Part shown: piece after piece, positions 15,487 through 24,200 of the stretch
Layout of the letters: each line of letters starts with the position of its first letter
Position numbering within the stretch: position 1 is the first letter of the stretch
From: CAZWRK01 sp964635875
GTDB taxonomy: Bacteria; Pseudomonadota; Gammaproteobacteria; Burkholderiales; Aquaspirillaceae
Direction of reading: 5' to 3'
Assembly (NCBI GenBank): GCA_964635875.1
Contig: CAZWRK010000010.1
Coordinates: forward strand, 1 to 52,825
Length of the DNA: 52,825 nucleotides
Notes under the pieces: model-generated
The model's input: only the letters and a program-made list of their open reading frames with translations
Told to the model about the DNA's origin: nothing
The model's database searches: none
Translations under genes and position numbers: made by a program

Positions 15487-17757
15487 TTATCCCTCCTGCT
15501 CAGTAATTTCCGCGTATCTAGTCATGTTAATGACAGCAGGAACATCAATAATTAATGCAACACGACCATCGCCCATAATCGTTGCGCCAGAGATTCCCTG
15601 AACACGCCGATAATTGGTTTCCAAATTTTTCACTACAACCTGTTGCTGCCCCAAAAGATCATCCACCAGCAAAGCGACCCGCTCTTTATCTGCCTCAAGA
15701 ATCATGCACAATCCTTTATGCGGCTCAACGTGAACCGGTTCGACATCAAAAAGCTGGTGCAACCGTAATAAGGGCAGATATTCGCCTCGGACTTGTAAAA
15801 CCTCATTTTTACCGTTGACTGTTCGAACATCTGTCGCCAGTGGCTGCAAAGATTCCACAATACAGGTTAGTGGTAAAATATAGGTTTCTGGGCCCACTGT
15901 AATCGACATCCCGTCCAAAATTGCCAGCGTAAGCGGCAATCTTAGAACCATCGTTGTACCAATTCCTGTCACAGAATCAATATCAATACGACCACCCATC
16001 TCTTGAATATTGCGTCGAACAACATCCATCCCGACGCCACGACCCGAGATGTCACTCACGACGGCAGCGGTTGAAAAGCCTGCTTCAAAAATCAGATTCC
16101 AGACCTCTGTATCCGTCATCGTATCGCTGACAAGCAACCCTCTTTCACGCGCCTTGTCCAAAATTCGATCCCGATGCAAGCCAGCACCATCATCTCGAAC
16201 TTCAATCACAATATTGCCGCCCTCATGAAAGGCACTAAGCGTGAGCGTCCCTGTTTCGCTTTTTCCGCGACTGCGTCGGACATCGGGTAATTCGATGCCA
16301 TGGTCCAAACTGTTACGAACCAGATGGGTCAGCGGGTCAGCAAGCTTTTCAATAAAACCTTTATCGAGCTCTGTTTGCTCACCCACCAATTTAAGATCAA
16401 CCTTTTTCCCCAGTTTGCTCGCCATATCGCGCACCACACGGGGGAAGCGATTAAATACAGAAGCAATCGGCATCATACGAACCGACATTACCGCCTCTTG
16501 CAACTCTCGGGTATTTCGCTGCAATTGAATAATGCCCGCGAGTAATTTCTCATGAGCAACAGGCTCTAAATCCAAACCAAACTGCGCCAGCATCGACTGG
16601 GTAATCACTAACTCACCCACCAGATCTAGTAACTGGTCAACCTTCTCAACACTCACACGAATCGTAGAAGACTCACCCGAGGACTTGCCTTCGTGTACTT
16701 CGCGAGAAGTAGATGGTCGTGCCGAAGGTGTTTTTTCGGCAGGGGACAGTACCGGTGTCGGCGCAGAAGCGACAACACTTTGAGAAGAAGGGACAGGAGA
16801 TGTGATTGGCTCAAACAAGCCATATGCTTCGTTTTTTTCTTGGGCCAGGTCGGCTCTGCCGGCTGCGGTTTCTTCGGAAAAGATCCCGTATGCAGCGGGT
16901 TCGCTTGGGCGTTCCTCCTCAAAAAGCCCCCAAGCGGGAGAGGATGTAGCAGAAGCATCTTCAACCACCTGCACAGCAGGAGGATCATCGTCAAACAATC
17001 CCCAGCTTTCCTGCTCAGGTGTACTGGTAGGGGCCTCCTCAAAAAGCCCCCATGCCTCTTTGCCCGCGGCCAATGAATCCTCACGAGGATCCATGTCAAG
17101 CACACGGATATATTCAGGAGAAACGACAAAAGCCAAGCTATCTAAAAATGCTTGCTTATCGCTTTCAGAACCAGATACTTCAACGCGTAAAGGATCTGTT
17201 GAGTCAATTTCTAGCGGAAACGACAGTACGCGGACATTAGGCGCATTCGTAAACTGCTCCAGCAAACGCTCCCAATCGCATGCGGCACCTGTCTGAATAT
17301 CAACAAACGAAGGGCCGGAAGCTGTGATCGTTGGAGAGGCTATATCAGCAGAAACAGGCGTTGATAAGCGGCCTTGCATGCACTCTTGAAGTCGGCGGGA
17401 CATATCCTCGCGAATCGCCAGAGGAGTTTCCTCGCCCCGCCGGCAGGCAAGGACAATGCTTTTAAGTAAATCACCCGCCTCAAGAATCAGGTCTACAACG
17501 TCAGCACTTAAGCGAAAAGTCCCCTTACGAACGGCGTCTAATAAGGTTTCAAGATCATGCGTAACCGCAATCAAGTCGGTGAAGCCAAAGGTTCCCGCCC
17601 CCCCCTTAACAGAATGCGCTGCACGAAAAATAGCATTCAGCCCCTCGGGATCAGGTGCGTCAATATCCATCTCTAGAAGCAAAGCTTCAAGATTGGCTAG
17701 ATGCTCTTCTGCCTCATCGAAAAACACTTCGAAGAACTGGGAAAGGTCGATACTCAT
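15487..17757 (-). CDS. cheA: CheA chemotaxis histidine kinase with W/Y-G-L-F repeat linker
   Basis: Central kinase of the chemosensory complex, 756 aa. The Hpt (P1) domain has His48 in RAAHSVKGGAGTFGF. A second small alpha/beta region (about 180-222) follows. The linker (236-315) holds five W/Y-G-(L/I)-F motifs with acidic flanks. The P3 dimerisation region includes LLDLVGELVITQSML. The ATPase domain has HLVRNSLDHGIE, EVRDDGAGL and GRGVGMDVVRRNI. A CheW-like P5 domain closes the protein. All kinase boxes look intact. It is 17 nt after cheY and 5 nt before cheW. The linker repeats are discussed separately. Confidence 0.96.
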   Translation of the reverse strand: MSIDLSQFFEVFFDEAEEHLANLEALLLEMDIDAPDPEGLNAIFRAAHSVKGGAGTFGFTDLIAVTHDLETLLDAVRKGTFRLSADVVDLILEAGDLLKSIVLACRRGEETPLAIREDMSRRLQECMQGRLSTPVSADIASPTITASGPSFVDIQTGAACDWERLLEQFTNAPNVRVLSFPLEIDSTDPLRVEVSGSESDKQAFLDSLAFVVSPEYIRVLDMDPREDSLAAGKEAWGLFEEAPTSTPEQESWGLFDDDPPAVQVVEDASATSSPAWGLFEEERPSEPAAYGIFSEETAAGRADLAQEKNEAYGLFEPITSPVPSSQSVVASAPTPVLSPAEKTPSARPSTSREVHEGKSSGESSTIRVSVEKVDQLLDLVGELVITQSMLAQFGLDLEPVAHEKLLAGIIQLQRNTRELQEAVMSVRMMPIASVFNRFPRVVRDMASKLGKKVDLKLVGEQTELDKGFIEKLADPLTHLVRNSLDHGIELPDVRRSRGKSETGTLTLSAFHEGGNIVIEVRDDGAGLHRDRILDKARERGLLVSDTMTDTEVWNLIFEAGFSTAAVVSDISGRGVGMDVVRRNIQEMGGRIDIDSVTGIGTTMVLRLPLTLAILDGMSITVGPETYILPLTCIVESLQPLATDVRTVNGKNEVLQVRGEYLPLLRLHQLFDVEPVHVEPHKGLCMILEADKERVALLVDDLLGQQQVVVKNLETNYRRVQGISGATIMGDGRVALIIDVPAVINMTRYAEITEQEG
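16914..17052. repeat. Direct 19-bp repeat inside cheA linker
   Basis: The 19-mer CCTCCTCAAAAAGCCCCCA occurs identically at 16914-16932 and 17034-17052, exactly 120 bp apart. It encodes WGLFEE-type units. Further diverged copies lie between and beyond. Identity at DNA level suggests recent duplication or conversion within the coding repeat. Confidence 0.8.
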
Positions 17758-17774
17758 TGTCAGAATTTGCCTGT

Positions 17775-18140
17775 TCAGCCGATGACTTTACGAACCAGCT
17801 CTATCAATTTTTGCGGGTCAAATGGTTTGACCAACCAACCCGTCGCGCCACTCGAGCGACCTTTTTGCTTCATTTCGTCACTAGACTCGGTCGTCAACAC
17901 CAAAATCGGCGTTGACCGATACTCAGGCAATGCGCGCAAAGCTTGGGTTAACGCAAACCCATCCATGCCCGGCATATTAATATCAGTTAGCACAAGATCA
18001 TAATGATTTGCACGCGCCTTAGACAGAGCAGTCGGAGCATCAGGAGCATCTGCAACCTCATAACCAGCACTACGCAAGGTAAACCCCACCATCTGACGAA
18101 TAGAGGGAGAATCATCAACAGTAAGAATGACTTTGGCCAT
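17775..18140 (-). CDS. cheY: CheY-like single-domain response regulator
   Basis: 121-aa stand-alone receiver, probably the direct phosphorylation target of the adjacent CheA. The acidic pocket VDDSPSIRQ, phospho-acceptor Asp in LVLTDINMPGMDG, Thr in VLTTESS and Lys in WLVKPFDP are all present. The sequence GATGWLVKPFDPQKL is like CheY proteins of PilG/FrzZ and alternative chemosensory clusters. Whether it acts on flagella, pili or another output cannot be told, because no flagellar gene is in the window. It is 17 nt upstream of cheA. A 100-nt gap to the preceding REC-X gene holds a small inverted repeat. Confidence 0.92.
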   Translation of the reverse strand: MAKVILTVDDSPSIRQMVGFTLRSAGYEVADAPDAPTALSKARANHYDLVLTDINMPGMDGFALTQALRALPEYRSTPILVLTTESSDEMKQKGRSSGATGWLVKPFDPQKLIELVRKVIG

Positions 18141-18207
18141 AGAAAAATAAATGTATCGAAAAAGTGAAAAAATTCTGGACGAAAAGTAAAATTTACGCCA
18201 GCAAGTT

Positions 18208-18226
18208 AGTGCTTATGCTAAGCACT
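18208..18226. promoter_or_regulatory. Short perfect inverted repeat before cheY
   Basis: AGTGCTTA-TGC-TAAGCACT, 8-bp arms with a 3-nt loop, lying between the REC-X stop and the cheY start. It has no T-run after it on either strand, so it is not a standard terminator. An operator or an mRNA-processing hairpin is possible. Confidence 0.35.
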
Positions 18227-18240
18227 TTCAAATCACAAAA

Positions 18241-19356
18241 CTATTTGTTTCCCTCTAAATGCCGAACCAAGTCCACTAGCTTTGATTCAAGCTCAACTTC
18301 TTTTGAGAACAAAGCATGCGCCTCGTTTTTTGCAAGTTGCACCTGACGTAATAGGTTGCTTTCCTGTAAATCAGTCAATCCTAAAGAAACAAAATTCTGC
18401 TCAACGCGCAGCAGGAGAGAATCGATAATATCAAGATTCTGAACTCGCAAATCATGCAGAGTATCTTTTACGCAGACTACAGCATCGTGTAATCGAGAAA
18501 TAGCTTCCATTCTAACAGTATTCTGCGCGCCTAAATTTAAGCTCGCATCTAAAGCAACAACTCTGGCATCAATACCTTCACAAAGCTGCGCAAGATGATC
18601 ACGCAAACGCCCATGTTTTTCGACGTCATTCGCGGGCATATTCAGAATAAGCAAAGAACACTTATCGTAATTAAAAACACAACGTGTTCTCATCTCAAAA
18701 ATGCGGCCTAAGCTGGAAGCATGGGATAAGACGCGATCTTCATCCTCTGTCAAATCTCCCTGCAAACCTAAGCGCAAGCAAGAATGCTCACCCCTAAGCT
18801 CTAAAACGCCCTCTAAACCGAAACTTTCTAAAGTGTGCAATACCAGCAAACCGAGGTCATGGTAGCTCATACAGTGACTAGCGCGACGCAAAAACATCAG
18901 AACGACACCTAGTTCACCCATACTTACAATAGCAGTCATTGCGGTTTCGTTTGCCATTTTAAGCTGATTTTGCAACGCCAAAGATTCCTTGGCACGCATG
19001 GTCACTCTTGTCACAAAATGCGACACAAACGATGCATCTAAAGGCTTAGGAATACAGGCATCCGCACCTGCAATATAGCCATCACGTAATGCCTGAGCAG
19101 ATGCCGACTCCGGCATCAATAAAATAATTTCTGTATTTTTTGTCAGTGCATGGCTCCGCAAATCTGCGCACAAAGTCAAACCATCAATCGGTTTAAGGTT
19201 AGCCTCAATGATAAAGAGATCAGGCACCCCCCACTCCAAATGATTTAAAGCTTCTTCAGCAGAAATTACTTGGTTGACATCGACCACCATGTCGGGAAAA
19301 TCTTGAAAAAATGTTTTATATTCAATTGATTCTGAAACAATAAGGACTTTAGACAT
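18241..19356 (-). CDS. Degenerate receiver fused to unassigned domain X (REC-X protein A)
   Basis: 371-aa protein leading the che run. Residues 1-120 are a receiver-like fold whose phospho-acceptor position is Glu51 (PDLFIIEANLKPIDG) and whose acidic pocket is Ser8-Glu9 (IVSES); Lys104 is retained. It is therefore probably not phosphorylated and may mimic the active state. Residues 130-371 form a domain I do not recognise, with ANETAM at 135-140, VFNYDKCSLLILNMP at 227-241, GRLRDHLA and a helical, coiled-coil-like C-terminus. The same domain occurs in the divergent neighbour at 19651. The first half resembles a small GAF/PAS-like sensor fold by secondary-structure feel only. No transmembrane segment is visible. 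The function is unknown; position argues for a role with CheA/CheY. Confidence 0.8.
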   Translation of the reverse strand: MSKVLIVSESIEYKTFFQDFPDMVVDVNQVISAEEALNHLEWGVPDLFIIEANLKPIDGLTLCADLRSHALTKNTEIILLMPESASAQALRDGYIAGADACIPKPLDASFVSHFVTRVTMRAKESLALQNQLKMANETAMTAIVSMGELGVVLMFLRRASHCMSYHDLGLLVLHTLESFGLEGVLELRGEHSCLRLGLQGDLTEDEDRVLSHASSLGRIFEMRTRCVFNYDKCSLLILNMPANDVEKHGRLRDHLAQLCEGIDARVVALDASLNLGAQNTVRMEAISRLHDAVVCVKDTLHDLRVQNLDIIDSLLLRVEQNFVSLGLTDLQESNLLRQVQLAKNEAHALFSKEVELESKLVDLVRHLEGNK

Positions 19357-19650
19357 GGTAATCCCTTAGGGCAGTTTTAGACTTAGAAATTTCGTGGCAG
19401 CGACAGTCAGCATATATTGCCGCCAAGAATTACGAGGCCATGCAGACATTGGCATAAAAAAACAATGATATATCAATTGAAAATAGATTAGAAAAATCAT
19501 GATTGGTAGTCTCCGTAGTATTTTTGAAAAACCTACCAGAGGCCATACCAAAATCTACGCCTGTTCTGAATGAATGCGTATTATAGTCAATGCAATGGTA
19601 GGCATTGGCCACATGACTTTTGACTAAAAGATTTGAGAGCAAAGAAACTC
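19357..19650. other. Divergent regulatory gap between the two REC-X genes
   Basis: 294 nt of AT-rich DNA between divergently transcribed paralogues. It must carry the promoter of the che run and that of the plus-strand pair. I could not pick a convincing -35/-10 on either strand. Short ORFs here lack ribosome-binding sites. Confidence 0.5.
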
Positions 19651-20751
19651 ATGGACAAAAAACGGGTACTGATCATTGACGACGATGTTCTTCTTGTCGA
19701 ACTAATTAAAACTGTTCTTGAAGACGAGTATGAGGTTTCTATTGCAACGGATGGCGAAACAGGACTCATGGCGACACCGGTTGATAAGCCGGATTTAATT
19801 CTGCTGGACATTGAAATGAGCGGAATGAACGGCTACGAAGTTTGCCGCCGCATCCGAGCCAATACAAACCTAGAGTTTCAGCCGGCTATTTTGTTTGTTT
19901 CAGGCAATTGCACGCCTGAAGAACGCCTAGCGGCCTATGATGTTGGTGCCGATGATTTTGTCATCAAACCATTAGAACCGATTGAGCTCTACCGAAAAGT
20001 TAAACAAAATTTCGAGTCAGACAAAGAACGCGCACAGCTCAAACAATCCGCGAATGAAGCGATGCATGTCGCCTTATCCGCGATGACGGATTCTAGTGCG
20101 CTCGGAAATATCGTTCATTTTTTCCGTAAGCTGTTCACCATCCCCGATGCAGAAGAACTGGCAGGAGCCCTCATCACCTCGCTGACGGATTACGGCATCT
20201 CAGGTACCGTCATGATTCGGCACAGTAATGGGCACCCCCCACTACTCAGAAGCTCAGACGGAAAATCCGGCACCATGGAGCGCGTGTTGCTGGAGCACAT
20301 CACACAAGAAGCAGACCGAATCATGTCTTATGGTGTGCGTACCATCTTCAACTATGGCGCAGTATCACTTCTCATCAAAAATATGCCCATTGATGATCAA
20401 GACCGCTACGGTAAATTGAAAGACTACCTTGCACTCCTCGTCGAAGGTGCGGCACAGCGCTTACGCTCGATTGAAAGCGAATCACTTGAGCAACTCATGG
20501 AGCAAGCGCGCCTGACACTGACGGAGATGGAGCGAGGCTACTACCAGCAGCAAAGCAGCATGAAAAGTGCACTCAATGAAATGATAAACGAATTTGAGGA
20601 TGCATTGCTCTATATGGGACTGCGCTCGACGCAAGAAGAAACCTTAGTCAACCTGCTTAAGAATACCACCGAAAAAATTGGCGATATCCAAGCCAAGGGC
20701 CTAGAAATTGATAAATACCTCCATCAACTCTCTAAATCCCTGACACGCTAA
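19651..20751 (+). CDS. Receiver fused to unassigned domain X (REC-X protein B)
   Basis: 366-aa paralogue of the protein encoded divergently at 18241-19356. The receiver (1-120) is intact: Asp10/11, phospho-acceptor Asp53 (DLILLDIEMSGMNG) and Lys106 (VIKPLEP). The C-terminal region matches its paralogue at ANEAM (134-138), a phenylalanine-rich FFRKLF segment, TIFNYGAVSLLIKNMP (231-246) and GKLKDYLALLVEG. A helical tail with MGLRSTQEETL follows. The ATG at 19651 is chosen; a TTG at 19633 would add six residues. A CheY-like gene follows 40 nt later, so the two are probably co-transcribed. The function is unknown: it could be a phosphorylation-controlled partner of the Glu-bearing paralogue, but that is inference. 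Confidence 0.82.
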   Translation: MDKKRVLIIDDDVLLVELIKTVLEDEYEVSIATDGETGLMATPVDKPDLILLDIEMSGMNGYEVCRRIRANTNLEFQPAILFVSGNCTPEERLAAYDVGADDFVIKPLEPIELYRKVKQNFESDKERAQLKQSANEAMHVALSAMTDSSALGNIVHFFRKLFTIPDAEELAGALITSLTDYGISGTVMIRHSNGHPPLLRSSDGKSGTMERVLLEHITQEADRIMSYGVRTIFNYGAVSLLIKNMPIDDQDRYGKLKDYLALLVEGAAQRLRSIESESLEQLMEQARLTLTEMERGYYQQQSSMKSALNEMINEFEDALLYMGLRSTQEETLVNLLKNTTEKIGDIQAKGLEIDKYLHQLSKSLTR

Positions 20752-20791
20752 AACCTTGTCGCGCCCACATAAAATGTGAAAGATGATATCT

Positions 20792-21187
20792 ATGAACAGC
20801 ACCGTGAAACTTGAAAAAATTTTGTATTGCGAAGACGAACCAGATATCCAGACCATTGTTCAAATGGCACTAGAGATGATTGGGGGATTCAACGTGTGCA
20901 TTTGCAGCTCTGGAAAAGAAGCCATTGCGGCAGCGCCAGACTTCGCGCCACAGCTCGTTCTGCTCGATGTCATGATGCCTGAAATGGATGGCCCAACCAC
21001 CTTTCAAGAACTCAAAAAACATGCAGGAATGGCGAACATACCGGTCGTTTTCATGACGGCAAAAGCAATGGCAGATGAAATTTCAGAGCTCAAAAAACTG
21101 GGCGCAGCAGACGTCATTCCCAAACCTTTTGACCCGATGAGCCTGCCCGATAAAATCCGAGAAATTTGGACTCAACATCAGGCGTAA
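20792..21187 (+). CDS. CheY-like single-domain response regulator
   Basis: 131-aa receiver with no output domain. CEDEPDIQTIV gives the acidic pocket, LVLLDVMMPEMDGP the phospho-acceptor Asp, FMTAKA the conserved Thr and VIPKPFDPMSLP the Lys. The form resembles receivers paired with hybrid or multi-PAS kinases. The ATG at 20792 lies 9 nt after AAAG; an in-frame ATG at 20783 abuts that site and is less likely. It sits between the REC-X B gene and the convergent multi-PAS histidine kinase, which lacks a receiver of its own and is the obvious candidate partner. Confidence 0.9.
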   Translation: MNSTVKLEKILYCEDEPDIQTIVQMALEMIGGFNVCICSSGKEAIAAAPDFAPQLVLLDVMMPEMDGPTTFQELKKHAGMANIPVVFMTAKAMADEISELKKLGAADVIPKPFDPMSLPDKIREIWTQHQA

Positions 21188-21195
21188 TGATTTAT

Positions 21196-21230
21196 CTCAC
21201 GCTGAAGAGAGTGGGCTTCTTCAGCGTGAG
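21196..21230. terminator. Symmetric hairpin between convergent genes
   Basis: Perfect 13-bp stem CTCACGCTGAAGA / TCTTCAGCGTGAG with a 9-nt loop, placed between the stop of the CheY-like gene (21187) and that of the histidine kinase (21239). It is well placed as a bidirectional terminator, but neither strand has a strong T-run after it. Confidence 0.6.
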
Positions 21231-21238
21231 ACTTAGGC

Positions 21239-24200
21239 TCAATGCGCCGAGTCAACCAAAGAAAAATCGACAAAAAACGTCGCCCCCTGATTGCTTTCAG
21301 ACACAAAGCCAATTGTGCCCCCCATGCCTTCGACCAGCTCCTTGCTAATGGCCAGTCCCAGCCCCGTTCCGCCTTTTTGCCGAGTATCCGAACTATCCTC
21401 TTGAGAGAATTTTTGAAAGAGCCGCTTTTGAAACTCTGCGGAAATACCGGGGCCATAATCTCGGACAGAAATTCGGACCACACCGATCTCAAAATTAGGC
21501 AGCAACGACAGCTCCACCGATCCACCGGCAGGAGAGAATTTTGCCGCATTCGACAAAAAATTCGAGAGTACTTGGATAAAACGCTGACTATCCAACTTAA
21601 CGTAAACAGGTGACTCTACATCTGCGGACAACACAAACTTCACGCCAAACTGATCACCATACGGCTGGTTTGCTTCAATCACCTGAACCAATAAAGGCAA
21701 GACCTCACAGACCTTCATATCAAAGCTCATCCGACCGGCGGCAATTTTTTCCATGTCGAGTAGATCATTGATCAGCAAAGACAAACGGTCACAATTCTTC
21801 TGGGCAATCCCAACTAATTTTGCCGCAGGGGGCGTCAGTTCGCCGACCGTTCCGGCTGCAACCATTCCGAGAGCACCTCGAATCGACGTGACCGGCGTGC
21901 GCAGTTCATGGCTCACGGTAGAGACAAATTCACTCTTCAATTTTTCGACACGCTTGCGCTCCGTAATATCCCGCACCATGCCAATAAAGAGAATTTTGTC
22001 ATCGCTCATGATTTCAGTGATGGCGAGCTCCATTGGGAACACATCTCCGCTTTTGCGAAGTCCCGTCACCTCGCGCCCGACCCCAATAATTTGAGCGCGA
22101 CCCGTGCGCAGATAATTTTGCAAATAGCCATCGTGCTGCACAGAGTAAGGAAGGGGCATTAACATTTTGACGTTACACCCCAGTATCTCTGCGGACGAAT
22201 AACCAAAAATACGTTCTGCAGCCTGATTAAAAGATTGGATCATCCCCAATTCATTAATTGTCACAATGCCATCCATCACATTGTCCAAGATGAGCTGGGT
22301 ATGTGCGGCGCTTGCCGCCAAAGCGACCTCCGCTTGCTTTAGGGCAGAAATATCTGAGATAGAACCCGTCATGCGGACCGGCAGGCCCGAACGATCACGC
22401 TGAGTTTGCGCCCGTGCCCGGAACCAACGCCATTCACCTTTTCGGGTAAGTAAGCGATGGCTCACATCGTACGGCTCCCAATCTTGCAGATGTCGCTCTA
22501 AGCTTTTTTGCACCGAGACCTTATCATCCGGGTGCAAATTACGCTCAATAAAAGTATCAAACCGCTCGGGAAGTGCCTCGTTTTCGTAACCTAATAACGA
22601 GCGGAAACGCGGAGAATAATAGGTATCGGCCGCAGCAATATTCCAATCCCAAATGCCGTCTGTCGATCCACGAACAGCCAATTGATAACGCTGTTGGCTT
22701 TCTTTTAGCGCATTCTCCATCTGCCGACGCGCGGTGATATCCGACGCCACGCCCAAAAAGCCCGTCACGACACCGTGCCGATTACGAATCGCAGACACGG
22801 CTAAAGATACCGTCAGGCGAGACCCATCCTTGCAGATATAAGTCCACTCGCGCATCTCAGAACGGCCAAGCAATGCACTTTCTACAAATACCGAGAAGCC
22901 CGAAATATCTCGCTGCAACTCATAACTCAAGGCCTGACCACGGGCCAAAATTTCATCAGGATCGTGAAAACACGCAGGCGTCCGTAAGCCAATCATCTCT
23001 TCTCGGGCGTATCCCAGCAGTTTTTCCGCACCCGTATTAAACAGCGTAATCAATCCCTCAGTGTTCGTTGCAATCATGCTGAACTGTGTCGAAGCATCAA
23101 TTAAAGCCTGTAGCTGAGCCCGCACCTCCAGCTCTGCTTGCTGAGTCTGCTTGAATACGGTCGTATCAGAAATGAACCCGTGCCAAACAATCGCGCCATC
23201 CTCCGCAGGCTCCGGCAACGCATTGCCCTGCAACCAACGCTCAATTCCACTGTGATAACGCACACGGTATTCATGACGCCACGGTGTCATGTTTTTCCCA
23301 GAAAGCGCTATCGAATCTACGACCCCTTGCCGATCCTCTGGATGAATCAGCTCAAACACCGCCGAGGCGTCATGACGAACCGACTCTGGTGTCGTTTGGT
23401 AAACCTCGCGAATGCCATCGCTTGCATACGGAAAACACCCTGTCCCATCAGCACGCTGCTTATATTGGTAAACCACACCAGGCACTTGAGAAGTGATTTT
23501 TTGCAACCGCGCCAGCCACTCGCGATGCAGCTCTGTTTGGCGGCGCTGCTCGGTCACATCATGCTCAATCGCAATAAAGCCAGAGCAAACCCCGTCATCA
23601 AAAATCGGATCAATCCGTAAATTCACCCAATACTGAGAACCGTCTTTGGCATAGTTGAGCAACACGCCCTCAAAGGGTTCATGCCGCGTCAACGCCGCAG
23701 ACAACTCAGCCACAGCCTCCGCACTCGTAAGGGGGCCTTGTAGTAGCTCCCCGGGCTTCTGGCCGATGAGTTCCTCAATCGAATATCCAGTGAGCGATGA
23801 CATGGCCTCGTTTGCCCACTCGACTCGACCGTGTACATCCGAGATCACGACACCGTTGGTCGTTTTTTCAACAACGAGTGCCAAACGACTCGCAGAATCC
23901 TGTGCTTTTTTCCGCGCGGCATCGGCACGCCGCGCCATCATAATTTGCCCAATCGCACCGGTGAGAGGTTCAAGCCGATCAACAAGATCTACATCGTACC
24001 CCCCCTCCCGATTCGCTACGCCTAACATGCCCACCATTTGCCCGTCGGCCATAATCGGCACGCCTAAAAAAGCGTTTAAGTCGGGATGCCCATGCGGCAA
24101 GCCACCACGGTGTGGATCATGAGCGGGGTCATTAGAGATCAGCACCTGCTGCGTGAGAACGACATGGCCAAACAAATTTTGTAGGTTGTGGAACGCTAAC

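Noticed and set aside
18141..18240. Sigma-28 promoter before cheY
   Set aside because: No TAAA-N15-GCCGATAA match was found in the gap.
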